Source: Anaerococcus mediterraneensis
GTDB taxonomy: Bacteria; Bacillota; Clostridia; Tissierellales; Peptoniphilaceae
Direction: 5' to 3'
Length of the DNA stretch: 64,000 nucleotides
Assembly (NCBI RefSeq): GCF_900128415.1
Contig: NZ_LT635772.1
Span: 1,550,001 to 1,614,000 of the forward strand
Shown piece by piece: positions 7,326-16,234 of this stretch. The notes under the pieces are model-generated. The model made no database searches. It saw nothing but the letters and a program-made list of their open reading frames with translations, and was not told the DNA's origin. How positions within the stretch are numbered: the first letter of the stretch is position 1; each line of letters opens with the position of its first letter. The translations under genes were made by a program, and so were the position numbers.

Positions 7326-9072
7326 CGTTATCTTTTGCTTGGGAACATAATTTTTTATCCTCGTCATTCTTGTGGGAGCACAATTTATCAATATCATTAT
7401 CTTTGGCATTTTTTCTTTTATCCTTGAAGTTATTAGAATCTTGACTATCTTTAACTCCTGTTTTGAAATAGAATGTTAAGTCATAAGGATGAACTGTTCC
7501 GTCTTTATCAATTCTACCCACTACGACTTTATCAACTATGCTTTCAAATACTGTTCTATTAAATTCCTCTATAATTTCTTTGTTTTCTAAGACCTTTTTA
7601 AATTGCTTTAGTCTTTCTTTAATAGTATTTTCATCTTTGATAGTTAGCTCTAGTGTTTTCTTTTCATCAAGTAATTCTTCTTTTTGTTTTATCAGTTTTT
7701 TATATTTTTTAGCATAAACTTCTTCGTCTATACTGTCTTCTAAATGAAGATCAACTAACTTTCTTTCTTGACTAATGATTCTATTTAATTGACTTTCTAT
7801 CTTTTTCAAATCTTTGACTAAAGTATTATCATTTATTTCTTCTTCTACAATTTTTAAAAAGTCATCTATTACTGTTGAATCTGCATGGCATAATTGCCTA
7901 TAGCTTTCAACAAATGCTTTTTCTATTGCTGCTTCTTGTATTCCTTTTGAATGAGGGCAATATTTTTTACCTTTTTTAGTTGACCTTACACATTGCCAGT
8001 TAATTTTTTTGTAAATTGAACTAGTGTGCCATGTTCTTCTTGAAAGTATTTCACCACAAAATCCACATTCCAGCATACTTGAAAAAGCATATTGCCTTGA
8101 TAGTTTTTCTCTTTTTCTATCCTTGTTAGCAATAGTGTTTCTGTTTTGTGCTCTTCTGAGTCTAATCTCCTGTGCCTTTTCAAAATCTTCTTTTGATATA
8201 ATTGGCTCGTGATGATTTTCAATGTGATATTTATCAGATTCTCCAAAATTTGCTAGTCTTCTTTTTGTTATGGGATCAACTGTAAAGGTCTTTCCCATTA
8301 GTATATCGCCAATATACTTTTCATTTTTAATTATTCCTAACACTGTAGTATCAGACCATTTTGTTTTACCTCTAGGAGTGAGATATCCTTGTTCTTCTAG
8401 TTCCCTACCAATGACTGAACCACCATTACCCTCTAAATATCTTTTAAAAATATATCTGACAATCTTGGCTTCTTCTTCATTTATAGATATACTTTTTGTT
8501 GTGGGATCATAATCATATCCGAGGCAACCTTGAAAACCAATAAGTTCCCCTTTTTCCATTTTCATTTTCAGTCCTTTTTTTACATGGGCTGAGGTATTTT
8601 CTACTTCTTGTTGAGCTACTGAACTTAATATTGTTAGTAATAGCTCTCCATCCATTGTCAAAGTATCTATATTTTCTTCTTCAAATACTACACCAACATT
8701 ATTTTCCTTTAGAAGCCTTACATATTTCAAAGTATCTAATGTGTTTCTAGCAAATCTTGATATAGATTTAGTAATTATCATGTCTATATCTCCATTTTGA
8801 CAATCACTAATTAGTCTCATGAAATCTGCTCTTTTAGTAGCAGTTGTTCCTGTTGTTGCTTCATCTGCATATATACCATCCAGAGTCCAGTTCTTATTAT
8901 TTTTTATTAGATTTGTGTAATAATCAACTTGCGATTTATATGATTCAAGTTGGTCTTTACTATCTGTACTTACTCGACAATATGCTGCAACACGTTTTAA
9001 ATCTAAATCTAGTGCATTTCTATTTCTAGCTCCTGTATTTGAAGCTTTTATTAATTTTACTTTAGTATTCAT
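7258..9072 (-). CDS. Large serine recombinase (integrase) of unit A
   Basis: The 604-residue protein has an N-terminal resolvase domain (VAAYCRVSTDS, catalytic Ser35, plus the RFARN motif), a central Recombinase domain (about 190-310), a zinc ribbon (CGFCGE, then a Cys near 380 and CPH) and a long coiled coil (about 400-500). GGAAGGAGG precedes the ATG. Large serine recombinases integrate and excise elements between attB and attP. The protein is nearly identical to the copy at 52485-54275, except that the last residues differ because the 3' end runs through the rlmD attachment region into different flanking DNA. It probably mobilises the unit running to the relaxase at 20595. Confidence 0.9.
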   Translation of the reverse strand: MNTKVKLIKASNTGARNRNALDLDLKRVAAYCRVSTDSKDQLESYKSQVDYYTNLIKNNKNWTLDGIYADEATTGTTATKRADFMRLISDCQNGDIDMIITKSISRFARNTLDTLKYVRLLKENNVGVVFEEENIDTLTMDGELLLTILSSVAQQEVENTSAHVKKGLKMKMEKGELIGFQGCLGYDYDPTTKSISINEEEAKIVRYIFKRYLEGNGGSVIGRELEEQGYLTPRGKTKWSDTTVLGIIKNEKYIGDILMGKTFTVDPITKRRLANFGESDKYHIENHHEPIISKEDFEKAQEIRLRRAQNRNTIANKDRKREKLSRQYAFSSMLECGFCGEILSRRTWHTSSIYKKINWQCVRSTKKGKKYCPHSKGIQEAAIEKAFVESYRQLCHADSTVIDDFLKIVEEEINDNTLVKDLKKIESQLNRIISQERKLVDLHLEDSIDEEVYAKKYKKLIKQKEELLDEKKTLELTIKDENTIKERLKQFKKVLENKEIIEEFNRTVFESIVDKVVVGRIDKDGTVHPYDLTFYFKTGVKDSQDSNNFKDKRKNAKDNDIDKLCSHKNDEDKKLCSQAKDNACGDGSSIVQTKYRTSFRFRNR

Positions 9073-9127
9073 TTTACCTCCTTCCCATTTTGTATCTTTC
9101 TACAGTGTTATTATATCACAAGATTAA

Positions 9128-9262
9128 TTACTTTCTATTCTTCTTATAATCATTTTCTATTCTAGTCTTTATTTTGGTGAATTCTTTATCATTTATTAGT
9201 TTGAGTTCATAAATTCTACAGAGCATAGCAACTCTCATGCTATAAATCTTTATTGCTTGCAT
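9128..9262 (-). CDS. Small basic protein, 44 aa, adjacent to recombinase
   Basis: An ATG frame encodes a 44-residue protein starting MQAIKIYSMRVAMLC and ending in a Lys/Arg-rich helix; the middle reads LINDKEFTKIKTRI, reminiscent of SHOCT-like short C-terminal domains. It is conserved at 54331-54468 upstream of the second recombinase (45 residues, about 85% identical), with mostly conservative changes, which argues for a real gene. Small basic proteins encoded beside serine integrases can act as directionality factors, but nothing here proves that. The ribosome-binding site is weak (AGGGGT). Confidence 0.6.
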   Translation of the reverse strand: MQAIKIYSMRVAMLCRIYELKLINDKEFTKIKTRIENDYKKNRK

Positions 9263-9400
9263 TTTAACCCCTATGTAAATTATTTTTTTGCATTGGTAAG
9301 TGGATTAAATTTGAAATATACTAATCTCACATAATCAATTTCAAGAATATTGGCACTTCAAAGTATTTTGATTTTTATAGAAAGATGACAAAATACCCCT

Positions 9401-9436
9401 CACTTTATAAAGTGAATTTTGCCCTCTTTGGTAACC
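9401..9436. promoter_or_regulatory. Conserved palindrome plus TTTGGTAACC motif
   Basis: The palindrome CACTTTATAAAGTG is followed by a CCCTCTTTGGTAACC block. The same arrangement is at 54610-54645, and looser versions (AGTGAAAA followed by CTTGGTAA) are at about 29016-29048 and 29106-29140. It sits in the 300-base gap between the small gene and the cargo. Function unknown; a regulatory or recombination site is possible. Confidence 0.4.
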
Positions 9437-9483
9437 AAAATTTTTATTTTTTTAGTATTTTTGAGTTTTAATGTTAAATTGAA

Positions 9484-9523
9484 CATAAAAAATGAGGACT
9501 TATGCACATAGGCATAAATCCTC
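9484..9523 (-). terminator. Intrinsic terminator of cargo operon A
   Basis: A 12-bp stem (GAGGATTTATGC/GCATAAGTCCTC, one mismatch) followed on the minus strand by ATTTTTTATG ends the ABC operon that stops at 9568. The equivalent in unit B is at 54696-54735. Confidence 0.75.
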
Positions 9524-9567
9524 TAATCTAAATTTTTCTATTCAAAGACTTTAAATCTTTCTTCCTA

Positions 9568-11304
9568 TCAATTATTTAATTTCCATGATTCTGCCTTAGC
9601 TTTTGCATTTATAAGGTCTGAATAAAGTCCATCATTCTTAATCAGTTCTTCGTGATTTCCACGTTCTACTATTTCCCCATCTTTTAAGACTAAAATCTGG
9701 TCAGCATTTCTAATTGTCTTTAGTCTGTGGGCAATCATAATTACTGTTTTGTTTTTTGTTAATGATTCTATTGCTTCTTTAAGTTTATCTTCATTTTCTG
9801 GATCTATACTTGCTGTGGCTTCATCAAAGATTATGATGTCCGCATCTTTTAGCATGGCTCTGGCTATGGAGATTCTTTGTTTTTCTCCACCTGATAGACT
9901 TGCTCCACCTTCTCCGATAATAGTATTATATCCATCTGGGAGATTTTCTATAAATTCGTGACATCTTGCTTTTTTAGCAGCTTGAACTACTTCTTCATGG
10001 CTTGCATTTTGTTTTCCAAATTTTATATTGTTTTCAATAGTGTCTTCGAAGAGATAGACGTCTTGAAATACCATGGAAATTGAATTCATAAGGTTTTCTA
10101 TCTTATAATCCTTAATATTCTTTCCACCAATTAAAATTTCTCCAGAATTTACATCCCAAAATCTCGCTATTAGATTACAAAATGTTGTTTTACCAGATCC
10201 AGATGGACCAACTATGGCAGTCATGGTATTTTCTTTTATCTCTGCTGATACATTTTTTAAAATTGGTCTGTCATCATAAGAAAAGCTGACATTTTTAAAG
10301 ACTATATCATGATTTTTTATAGGCTCTGTAATACTTCCTTCTCTCATATTAGGCATAGAGTCGATAAAACCTACAGAATCTATGGCATTTTCGCAAGCTC
10401 TTAGGATTGCCATGTTTGATCCTGCCCCGATTAAGCCTTCAAAGATAATAAAGGATGCCATAATCATAAGAATTGTTTCAGCAAGTGGAAGTTCACCAGA
10501 TAAATTTAATTTTAATGATATATAGACCATAGCTACTGTTGTTATTCCCACTACAATTCTTTGGATAACTGTGTAAGGTGCTACAGATATTTCTAAATCT
10601 AAAAGTATATTTGATGTGTCTTTTATAGACTTTCTCAAAGCCCTGTTATTTTCTCCACCAAGATTATAGGATTTTATAACCTGCATTCCTTGTAAAGTTG
10701 CTAATACTTCTTTTGTAAGTCTTGTTTGTGTTTCTGTCATCTTGTCTGCATTAGCTGATGATTTTTTCTCCATCATTGATGTAACGATGAAAAATACTAC
10801 CACACCTGCTACAGCAACCAGTCCTACCTTTACGTTAAAAATTAAAGTTCCAAGGACAAAGACTAAAGTATTTAAAACTCCACCAAGTACAAGAACCAAA
10901 AGCATAGGCACCCACATTTCTGCTTGGGAAAGTGAAGATGTAGCAATAGTAGTTAATCTTCCTAGTGAAAAGCTTGAAAAGAAACCCATAGGAACTCTTT
11001 TTATTTTTTCTCCTATTTCTATTCTCTTGTGAGCTGCCATAAAATATCCAGCGTGTGTTTGTGCCATTTGTGATGATTTTTGTGTCATTATCTTTCCAAC
11101 AAGGGATATAACTAATATTCCAAGACAAACAAAGATAGTTTTATAGTCTAAAGTTTTAGAAAATATATTTACTAGCATATAGTAAATTGCTCCAAACTCA
11201 AGAGCATTAAATACTGCGTGCAAAAATCCAGCGAGAATAGATTTCTTAATATATACCTGTTCTTCTTTTGAAAAATTCCATATCTTTTTAAACACATTAA
11301 GCAT
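9568..11304 (-). CDS. ABC transporter, exporter-fold subunit 2 (unit A)
   Basis: The protein (about 578 residues) has a six-helix ABC membrane domain and a C-terminal NBD with Walker A GPSGSGKTT, signature LSGGEKQR, Walker B IIIFDEATASID and H-loop IAHRLK, so all catalytic elements are present. The start is the ATG eight bases after AAGGGG; it overlaps the end of the preceding subunit gene. With that gene it should form a heterodimer. Similar pairs elsewhere in this window and the YbtPQ/IrtAB precedent suggest metallophore transport, but drug or peptide export remains possible. Confidence 0.85.
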   Translation of the reverse strand: MLNVFKKIWNFSKEEQVYIKKSILAGFLHAVFNALEFGAIYYMLVNIFSKTLDYKTIFVCLGILVISLVGKIMTQKSSQMAQTHAGYFMAAHKRIEIGEKIKRVPMGFFSSFSLGRLTTIATSSLSQAEMWVPMLLVLVLGGVLNTLVFVLGTLIFNVKVGLVAVAGVVVFFIVTSMMEKKSSANADKMTETQTRLTKEVLATLQGMQVIKSYNLGGENNRALRKSIKDTSNILLDLEISVAPYTVIQRIVVGITTVAMVYISLKLNLSGELPLAETILMIMASFIIFEGLIGAGSNMAILRACENAIDSVGFIDSMPNMREGSITEPIKNHDIVFKNVSFSYDDRPILKNVSAEIKENTMTAIVGPSGSGKTTFCNLIARFWDVNSGEILIGGKNIKDYKIENLMNSISMVFQDVYLFEDTIENNIKFGKQNASHEEVVQAAKKARCHEFIENLPDGYNTIIGEGGASLSGGEKQRISIARAMLKDADIIIFDEATASIDPENEDKLKEAIESLTKNKTVIMIAHRLKTIRNADQILVLKDGEIVERGNHEELIKNDGLYSDLINAKAKAESWKLNN

Positions 11305-13018
11305 TTTCATCACCCCTTAAATTTGCAGCATACATTTCCTTATAAAGTTCTAATGACTTTAATAGTTCTTCATGACTACCATAAGAATTTAATTTGCCAT
11401 CTTTTATAACAAATATCCTATCTGCATCAACAATTGTCTTTAACCTATGAGCGATTATGATTAAAGTTTTACCCTTAACTAGATTTGCCAAGGCGTTTTG
11501 TATGAGAGCTTCATTTTCAGGATCTATATAAGAAGTTGCTTCATCTAAAATTACGATTGGTGCATTTTTTAGCATGGCACGAGCAATAGATATTCTTTGT
11601 CTTTCTCCTCCAGATAGATGACCTCCACCTTCGCCAACTCTTGTATCATAACCATTAGATAGATTCATAATAAAATCATGGCAGGCAGATTTTTTACATA
11701 CATCTATAATTTCTTCGTCAGAGGCATTCTTATTTCCAAGCCTAATATTTTCCTTTATAGTCATATCAAAGAGGAAATTGTCTTGGGATACAAAAGAAAT
11801 AAGTGAAGACAAGTTTTCGAGCGACACATCTTTTGTTTCTACTCCGCCAATTTTAATAGATCCCTTATCTACATTCCAAAATCCAGCAATAAGTTTTGCT
11901 ATTGTGGACTTGCCTGACCCAGAAGGTCCAACGAGGGCTGAAACAGAAGATTCTTTTATTTCCATAGAAAGATTATCTATAACCTTATTTTTTCCATCGT
12001 AAGAAAAGTCTACATCTTGAAGTTCTATATTATAGGATTCTATTTTTTCTCCCTTGTCAATATTTTCTAACTCTCTTGAATCTAAAACCTTTCCTATTTC
12101 AGAAGTTATAGTTGATATTCTTGACATATCATCCATATAGTTCATGATTTTTAAAATGCTAGAAACCGTAGCAAAGGATAAAACGATTAAGGTAATTAAA
12201 TTTCCTAAATCAATACTTCCATTTATATAAAATAAAATCCCAAAGGGTATGATTGTAATAATTCCCATAGGAGAAAGTAATCTACCTATGGCAACCCTAT
12301 TCATAGATTCACCCATCCAGTTATAATAAAAGCTTGCATTGTCATAAACTGCATCAGAATATTTTTTATAAGATGATTCGCTTTGATTAAAGGTCTTGAT
12401 TACTTCTATCCCATTTATATACTCAACAATAGAATTATTCATATGTTGACCAATAGCAACTGACTTTCCAAACATTTCCTTATAATGAGCATTCATAACA
12501 GACATCATGGTAGCCATTCCTACCACAAATGGAATTAGTGATAGCAAGGTCAATCGCCAATCTAAGGTAAACATATAAATAAATAATAGAATAGGTCCTA
12601 CTAAATTTGCCGTAAATTCTGGCACTAGGTGAGCAAGTGAAGTTTCCATAGAATCAACTTGCTCAACTATAATATTTTTTAATTCTCCAGATGTTCTTGA
12701 AAGAACATCTCCAAGTGGCATCTTGAAAAGTTTCTTAGAAATATCATTTCTGATTTCTCCTAATGAGTTAAAAGTTGCGGTATGGGAAATACTTGTTGAT
12801 ATTCCAGCTGCCACTTCTTTAATAACAAATGTTATTAAAATACTTATGCAAATTGGAGTGTATAAGCTCATATCCCTTATGCCATTAATCAAATTCACAA
12901 TAATTTTCGCCATAAAAATATAAGAAAAAAGACCAGCCACTACTCCAATTATTGCCAGTAAGATTGACATAAAATATGAGCCTTTTCTTTTACTTACATA
13001 TTGTTTTATTAAATCCAT
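11297..13018 (-). CDS. ABC transporter, exporter-fold subunit 1 (unit A)
   Basis: The protein (about 573 residues) has a six-helix membrane domain (about 15-300) and an NBD with Walker A GPSGSGKST, signature LSGGERQR, Walker B IVILDEATSYID and H-loop IAHRLK. The start is the ATG behind AAGGAGGGG; a TTG just upstream is less likely. Its last codons overlap the next subunit gene, so the two are translationally coupled. It follows the substrate-binding-protein gene by about 100 bases containing a hairpin, so expression may be tuned separately from the importer. Confidence 0.85.
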   Translation of the reverse strand: MDLIKQYVSKRKGSYFMSILLAIIGVVAGLFSYIFMAKIIVNLINGIRDMSLYTPICISILITFVIKEVAAGISTSISHTATFNSLGEIRNDISKKLFKMPLGDVLSRTSGELKNIIVEQVDSMETSLAHLVPEFTANLVGPILLFIYMFTLDWRLTLLSLIPFVVGMATMMSVMNAHYKEMFGKSVAIGQHMNNSIVEYINGIEVIKTFNQSESSYKKYSDAVYDNASFYYNWMGESMNRVAIGRLLSPMGIITIIPFGILFYINGSIDLGNLITLIVLSFATVSSILKIMNYMDDMSRISTITSEIGKVLDSRELENIDKGEKIESYNIELQDVDFSYDGKNKVIDNLSMEIKESSVSALVGPSGSGKSTIAKLIAGFWNVDKGSIKIGGVETKDVSLENLSSLISFVSQDNFLFDMTIKENIRLGNKNASDEEIIDVCKKSACHDFIMNLSNGYDTRVGEGGGHLSGGERQRISIARAMLKNAPIVILDEATSYIDPENEALIQNALANLVKGKTLIIIAHRLKTIVDADRIFVIKDGKLNSYGSHEELLKSLELYKEMYAANLRGDENA

Positions 13019-13056
13019 CAAATCCCCTCCTTAATAAATCCTCGTAATAATAAGAT

Positions 13057-13090
13057 AGGTCTATCCATTCACTACTTTATAGATAGACCT
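13057..13090 (-). terminator. Hairpin between binding-protein and ABC genes (partial terminator or processing site)
   Basis: A perfect 9-bp inverted repeat AGGTCTATC/GATAGACCT with a 16-base loop lies in the gap between the solute-binding protein and the ABC pair. It has no strong U-run, so partial termination or mRNA stabilisation of the upstream binding-protein message is more likely than full termination. Confidence 0.45.
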
Positions 13091-13118
13091 GCCTTAAATT
13101 CAATTTATTAACCTATTC

Positions 13119-14753
13119 TCATTTAGCTTTTACACTATAAATATTGAAAAATTGTGGTGTACTTGTAAAGTCATATCCATCAATTTTGTCATTTCTATAT
13201 AAAATCATTTCTTTTGAATAAGAAAGAGGCAAATCCATAGCGTTTTCGTTTGAATATACTATAGCTTTTTGTATATTATCTTTAATCTCCCCTTCATCTG
13301 TAGAAGTGGAAGCCTTCTTTATTGCGTCAATATATATATTGGAATCTGAAAGTGCTTTTAATGGCATTAAATGTGGATCCATTTCAGTTACTGATTCTTG
13401 TAAGAACTTGTGAGGTTCAGTATAAGAACCCTCTGTATTCCATGTTGTCAAATGGAATTCTCCCTTTATACCATCTGTCCACCATGACATTTGATCTTTT
13501 TCAACTATGTCAACATCTATACCTACTTCTTTTAATTGCGTCTTTATTGCAAGTGCAGTTTCCTTAGCAAGTACTAAATCTGACCAGTAAACATATTGAA
13601 GCTTTAATGGACTTCCGTCCTTTTCTCTTATTCCTGTATCTTTATTAAGTTTCCAACCCGCTTCATCTAGCAAGCTATTTGCCTTTTCAGGAGCATAACT
13701 ATAATTAGTTGGATAATTTGCATCACAATAAGCCACATTTTTAGGGAATAAAGTTTCAGCTACATCTTCATATGAGTATGTTAAACTGTCGACAATGTCT
13801 TTTTTGTTAATTGCATAATTAATTGCTTGGCGAACTTTTAAATCTTCTAATTCTTTTTTACTTGGATTTAAAATTAGATTCTTAGTCAAAGTCCTATTTT
13901 TATTGACTTCTCCAGTAACATCCTTAATTTCAGAACCTTTTTTGAAGTCATCATAATTTATTAAATCTGCTCCATAAATTAAATCTATTTCCCCTTTATT
14001 TAAGGCTTGAAGTCTTGAGGAAGCATCGGGAATATATTTGACAATAACTTCATCATAGTAAGGTTTTTCCCCATGATAATTTTCATTTCTAACAAATTTT
14101 GTATATTCTCCAGATTTAAATTCTTCATATACATAAGGACCTGTTCCTATATTTTCGGTAAATGTCTCAAAGTTTCCCTCAGTAAATGACTTTGGAGATG
14201 GCATCCCCAATACATTTTGGAAACAAAAGCCATTTATATAAAATTTAGACGGATTTTCATAGTGAACAGCAATCGTATTATCATCAATAACTTCTGTTGA
14301 TTTTATCTCTGCAACAGCCCTTATGCCTGCAAAATTAGGGTTAGACTTATCAAAATCTAATATCTTTTTTACTGCATCAGCATTAAAATCTTCACCATCT
14401 GAAAACTTTACCCCGTCCTTTAATTTAAAGACTAAAGTTTTGCCATCATCTTTATATTCAAAGCTTTCAGCAAGTTTTGGTACAATTTCACCGTTTTCAT
14501 AAGCCACTAGGGTTTCGTAAATTAAACCACAAGCCATATTATTTTCCTTATTCATTGTTAAAGTCGTAAGGTTTGTCAGTTCTTTAGCAGTACATAAGGT
14601 TAAAACCTTCTTGCTTTCATCTTTTGTGTTTTCACTTGCTACATTTGAATTTTCTTGTGCTTTTTCTTGATTCTTTTGGCAACCTCCTAGTAAAATTGAA
14701 AAACTAAATACAAGTGCCAATAAAACCATCATATTTTTTCTAAGTTTGATCAT
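13119..14753 (-). CDS. Substrate-binding lipoprotein, SBP_bac_5 family (NikA/CntA/OppA-like)
   Basis: The 544-residue protein begins with a lipoprotein signal (KLRKN, hydrophobic stretch, lipobox LLGGC with Cys25), so it is tethered outside the membrane. It has the family 5 binding-protein layout: KLAESFEYKDDGKTLVFKLKD, GTGPYVYEEF and LRQAINYAINKKDIV. Family members bind oligopeptides, nickel or metal-opine complexes. The NikA/CntA side of the family is favoured by the FYINGF region and by the neighbouring genes, but the ligand is not determined. It is the last gene of a permease-permease-ATPase-ATPase-SBP set. Confidence 0.85.
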   Translation of the reverse strand: MIKLRKNMMVLLALVFSFSILLGGCQKNQEKAQENSNVASENTKDESKKVLTLCTAKELTNLTTLTMNKENNMACGLIYETLVAYENGEIVPKLAESFEYKDDGKTLVFKLKDGVKFSDGEDFNADAVKKILDFDKSNPNFAGIRAVAEIKSTEVIDDNTIAVHYENPSKFYINGFCFQNVLGMPSPKSFTEGNFETFTENIGTGPYVYEEFKSGEYTKFVRNENYHGEKPYYDEVIVKYIPDASSRLQALNKGEIDLIYGADLINYDDFKKGSEIKDVTGEVNKNRTLTKNLILNPSKKELEDLKVRQAINYAINKKDIVDSLTYSYEDVAETLFPKNVAYCDANYPTNYSYAPEKANSLLDEAGWKLNKDTGIREKDGSPLKLQYVYWSDLVLAKETALAIKTQLKEVGIDVDIVEKDQMSWWTDGIKGEFHLTTWNTEGSYTEPHKFLQESVTEMDPHLMPLKALSDSNIYIDAIKKASTSTDEGEIKDNIQKAIVYSNENAMDLPLSYSKEMILYRNDKIDGYDFTSTPQFFNIYSVKAK

Positions 14754-14755
14754 TT

Positions 14756-15466
14756 CTATCTCCTTTGCAATTTTCCTTCTCTAAATATTTTTCCTTTCTT
14801 TATTTCTATGATATAATCTGAAATCTGTTTTGCTTGATTTATATCATGAGTGATAAAAATATAAGAAATACTATGCTTAGATTGATAATAAAAAAGTAAA
14901 TTTAATACTTTTTCAATCGTCAGTAAGTCAAGCCCAGCTGTAACCTCATCTAGTATTAAAAAATCAGGATTAACCATAAGGGCTCTTATGAGCGACAATC
15001 TTCTTTGCTCGCCTCCAGATAGTTGGTGAACGGGCACATCTAATATTTCCTTTTTTAAATGTAAATCCTCGCAAAATAATAACACCTTTTCCTTTCTTTC
15101 CTTTTTCGACAAGTTTGTTAAATTAATAAGCCCTTCTTCCAAATTTTTAAAAGTGCTTATACCAGGATTTAAAGTACCAGATGTATCCTGGAAAACAGAT
15201 TGGATATTTTTTCTATATTTTCTTATTTTTTTTAATTTTAATTTTGAGATATCTACAGAATCATAGAGTATAGATCCTTCATCTATTCTTTCTAATCCTA
15301 TTAATGCTTTTGCAATGGTGCTTTTACCAGATCCGCTTTCACCAATTAAACTTAAGTTATCTCCCCTTTTAAGTGAAAAGGAAATTTGATCTAGAGCTTT
15401 AAATGTCCCCTTTACTGTTTCAAAAGAAAGACTAACATTACTCATAGCTATTTCGTCCACTCCCAT
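14756..15466 (-). CDS. ABC importer ATPase, NikE/OppF/CntF-like
   Basis: The 236-residue ATPase has Walker A GESGSGKST, Q-loop SVFQDT, signature LSGGEQRR, Walker B LILDEVTAGLD and H-loop THD. It is shorter than OppF and lacks the C-terminal oligopeptide domain, as is usual for nickel-type systems. The frame opens at ATG 15466, but a GTG two codons later is better spaced from GGAGG; either may be used. It overlaps the preceding ATPase gene by 19 bases. It powers the two permeases with its partner ATPase. Confidence 0.85.
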   Translation of the reverse strand: MGVDEIAMSNVSLSFETVKGTFKALDQISFSLKRGDNLSLIGESGSGKSTIAKALIGLERIDEGSILYDSVDISKLKLKKIRKYRKNIQSVFQDTSGTLNPGISTFKNLEEGLINLTNLSKKERKEKVLLFCEDLHLKKEILDVPVHQLSGGEQRRLSLIRALMVNPDFLILDEVTAGLDLLTIEKVLNLLFYYQSKHSISYIFITHDINQAKQISDYIIEIKKGKIFREGKLQRR

Positions 15467-16230
15467 TCACCTCCAGAATCTAATATCTTCTTACTACATT
15501 CAACAAATTTTCTTGTCCATTCCTCTTTAGGACTTTCAATTATATCTTTACTACTACCCTTTTCTATAACACACCCATTTTCTATCACATAGATGCAGTC
15601 GCTATATTTTTTAAGAATTTCGGCATCGTGTGTTATTAATAAAATCCCTTTCCCTTTGAAATTCGCTTTAATCAATTCAAAAAATAATGATGAGTTATAA
15701 TTGTCTAAGGCTGATGTTGGTTCATCAGCAATTATATAATCAGTATTTAGTCCCATAGATATCGCTAAAATCACACGCTGAATCATGCCACCAGAGAGTT
15801 CAGTTGGATATGAATCTAAAACTCTTTCATATTCAAGATTGACGCTTTTGAGCTTATCTTTTGCTATACTTAATGCTTCTGATTTATTTATATTAAGATT
15901 AGCAATATATATTTCTACCATTTGACTTTTTATCTTTTTTCTTTTGTCAAAAGAAATCATGGGAAGTTGAGGAATAAAAGCGATGTTTCTATTGATACTA
16001 TTGATATTGTCTTTTCCCAATATATCGAAATCATCTATAGTAATAGTTCCAGAACTTACTTTTAAATCCTCTGATAAAATCCCAAGTATTGTGTTTACTA
16101 ATGTTGTCTTCCCAGCACCACTGGGTCCAGTGAGTCCAATAATTTTTCCCATAGGAATTCTAAGAAAAATATTATTTAAAAGATTGTTTCCTTTTTTATC
16201 TGAAACTTGTAATTGATTAACCAAAATCAT
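15448..16230 (-). CDS. ABC importer ATPase, NikD/OppD/CntD-like
   Basis: The 260-residue ATPase has Walker A GPSGAGKTT near residue 33, Q-loop FIPQLP, signature LSGGMIQR, Walker B YIIADEPTSALD and H-loop THD. The start MILVNQLQV is chosen because GAAGG lies upstream and because it leaves four bases after the permease stop; the longer reading adds a low-complexity Leu-rich stretch. It pairs with the following ATPase in a Dpp/Nik-type importer. Confidence 0.85.
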   Translation of the reverse strand: MILVNQLQVSDKKGNNLLNNIFLRIPMGKIIGLTGPSGAGKTTLVNTILGILSEDLKVSSGTITIDDFDILGKDNINSINRNIAFIPQLPMISFDKRKKIKSQMVEIYIANLNINKSEALSIAKDKLKSVNLEYERVLDSYPTELSGGMIQRVILAISMGLNTDYIIADEPTSALDNYNSSLFFELIKANFKGKGILLITHDAEILKKYSDCIYVIENGCVIEKGSSKDIIESPKEEWTRKFVECSKKILDSGGEWEWTK

Positions 16231-16234
16231 ATCT

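Larger units (their letters stand above)
7327..9535. repeat. Direct repeat I, copy 1 (recombinase, small gene and 3' flank)
   Basis: About 2.2 kb is nearly identical to 52530-54745 in the same orientation. Long stretches inside the recombinase gene match base for base, while the small gene and the non-coding flank show scattered differences. The two copies lie 45 kb apart, so homologous recombination between them could delete or circularise everything in between. Confidence 0.85.

Noticed and set aside
6882..7409. A continuous 175-codon frame that could be called a new fusion protein
   Set aside because: Its 5' part is the recombinase 3' end in another frame, there is no ribosome-binding site, and the ABC part lacks Walker A and the membrane domain. 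It is a recombination scar.
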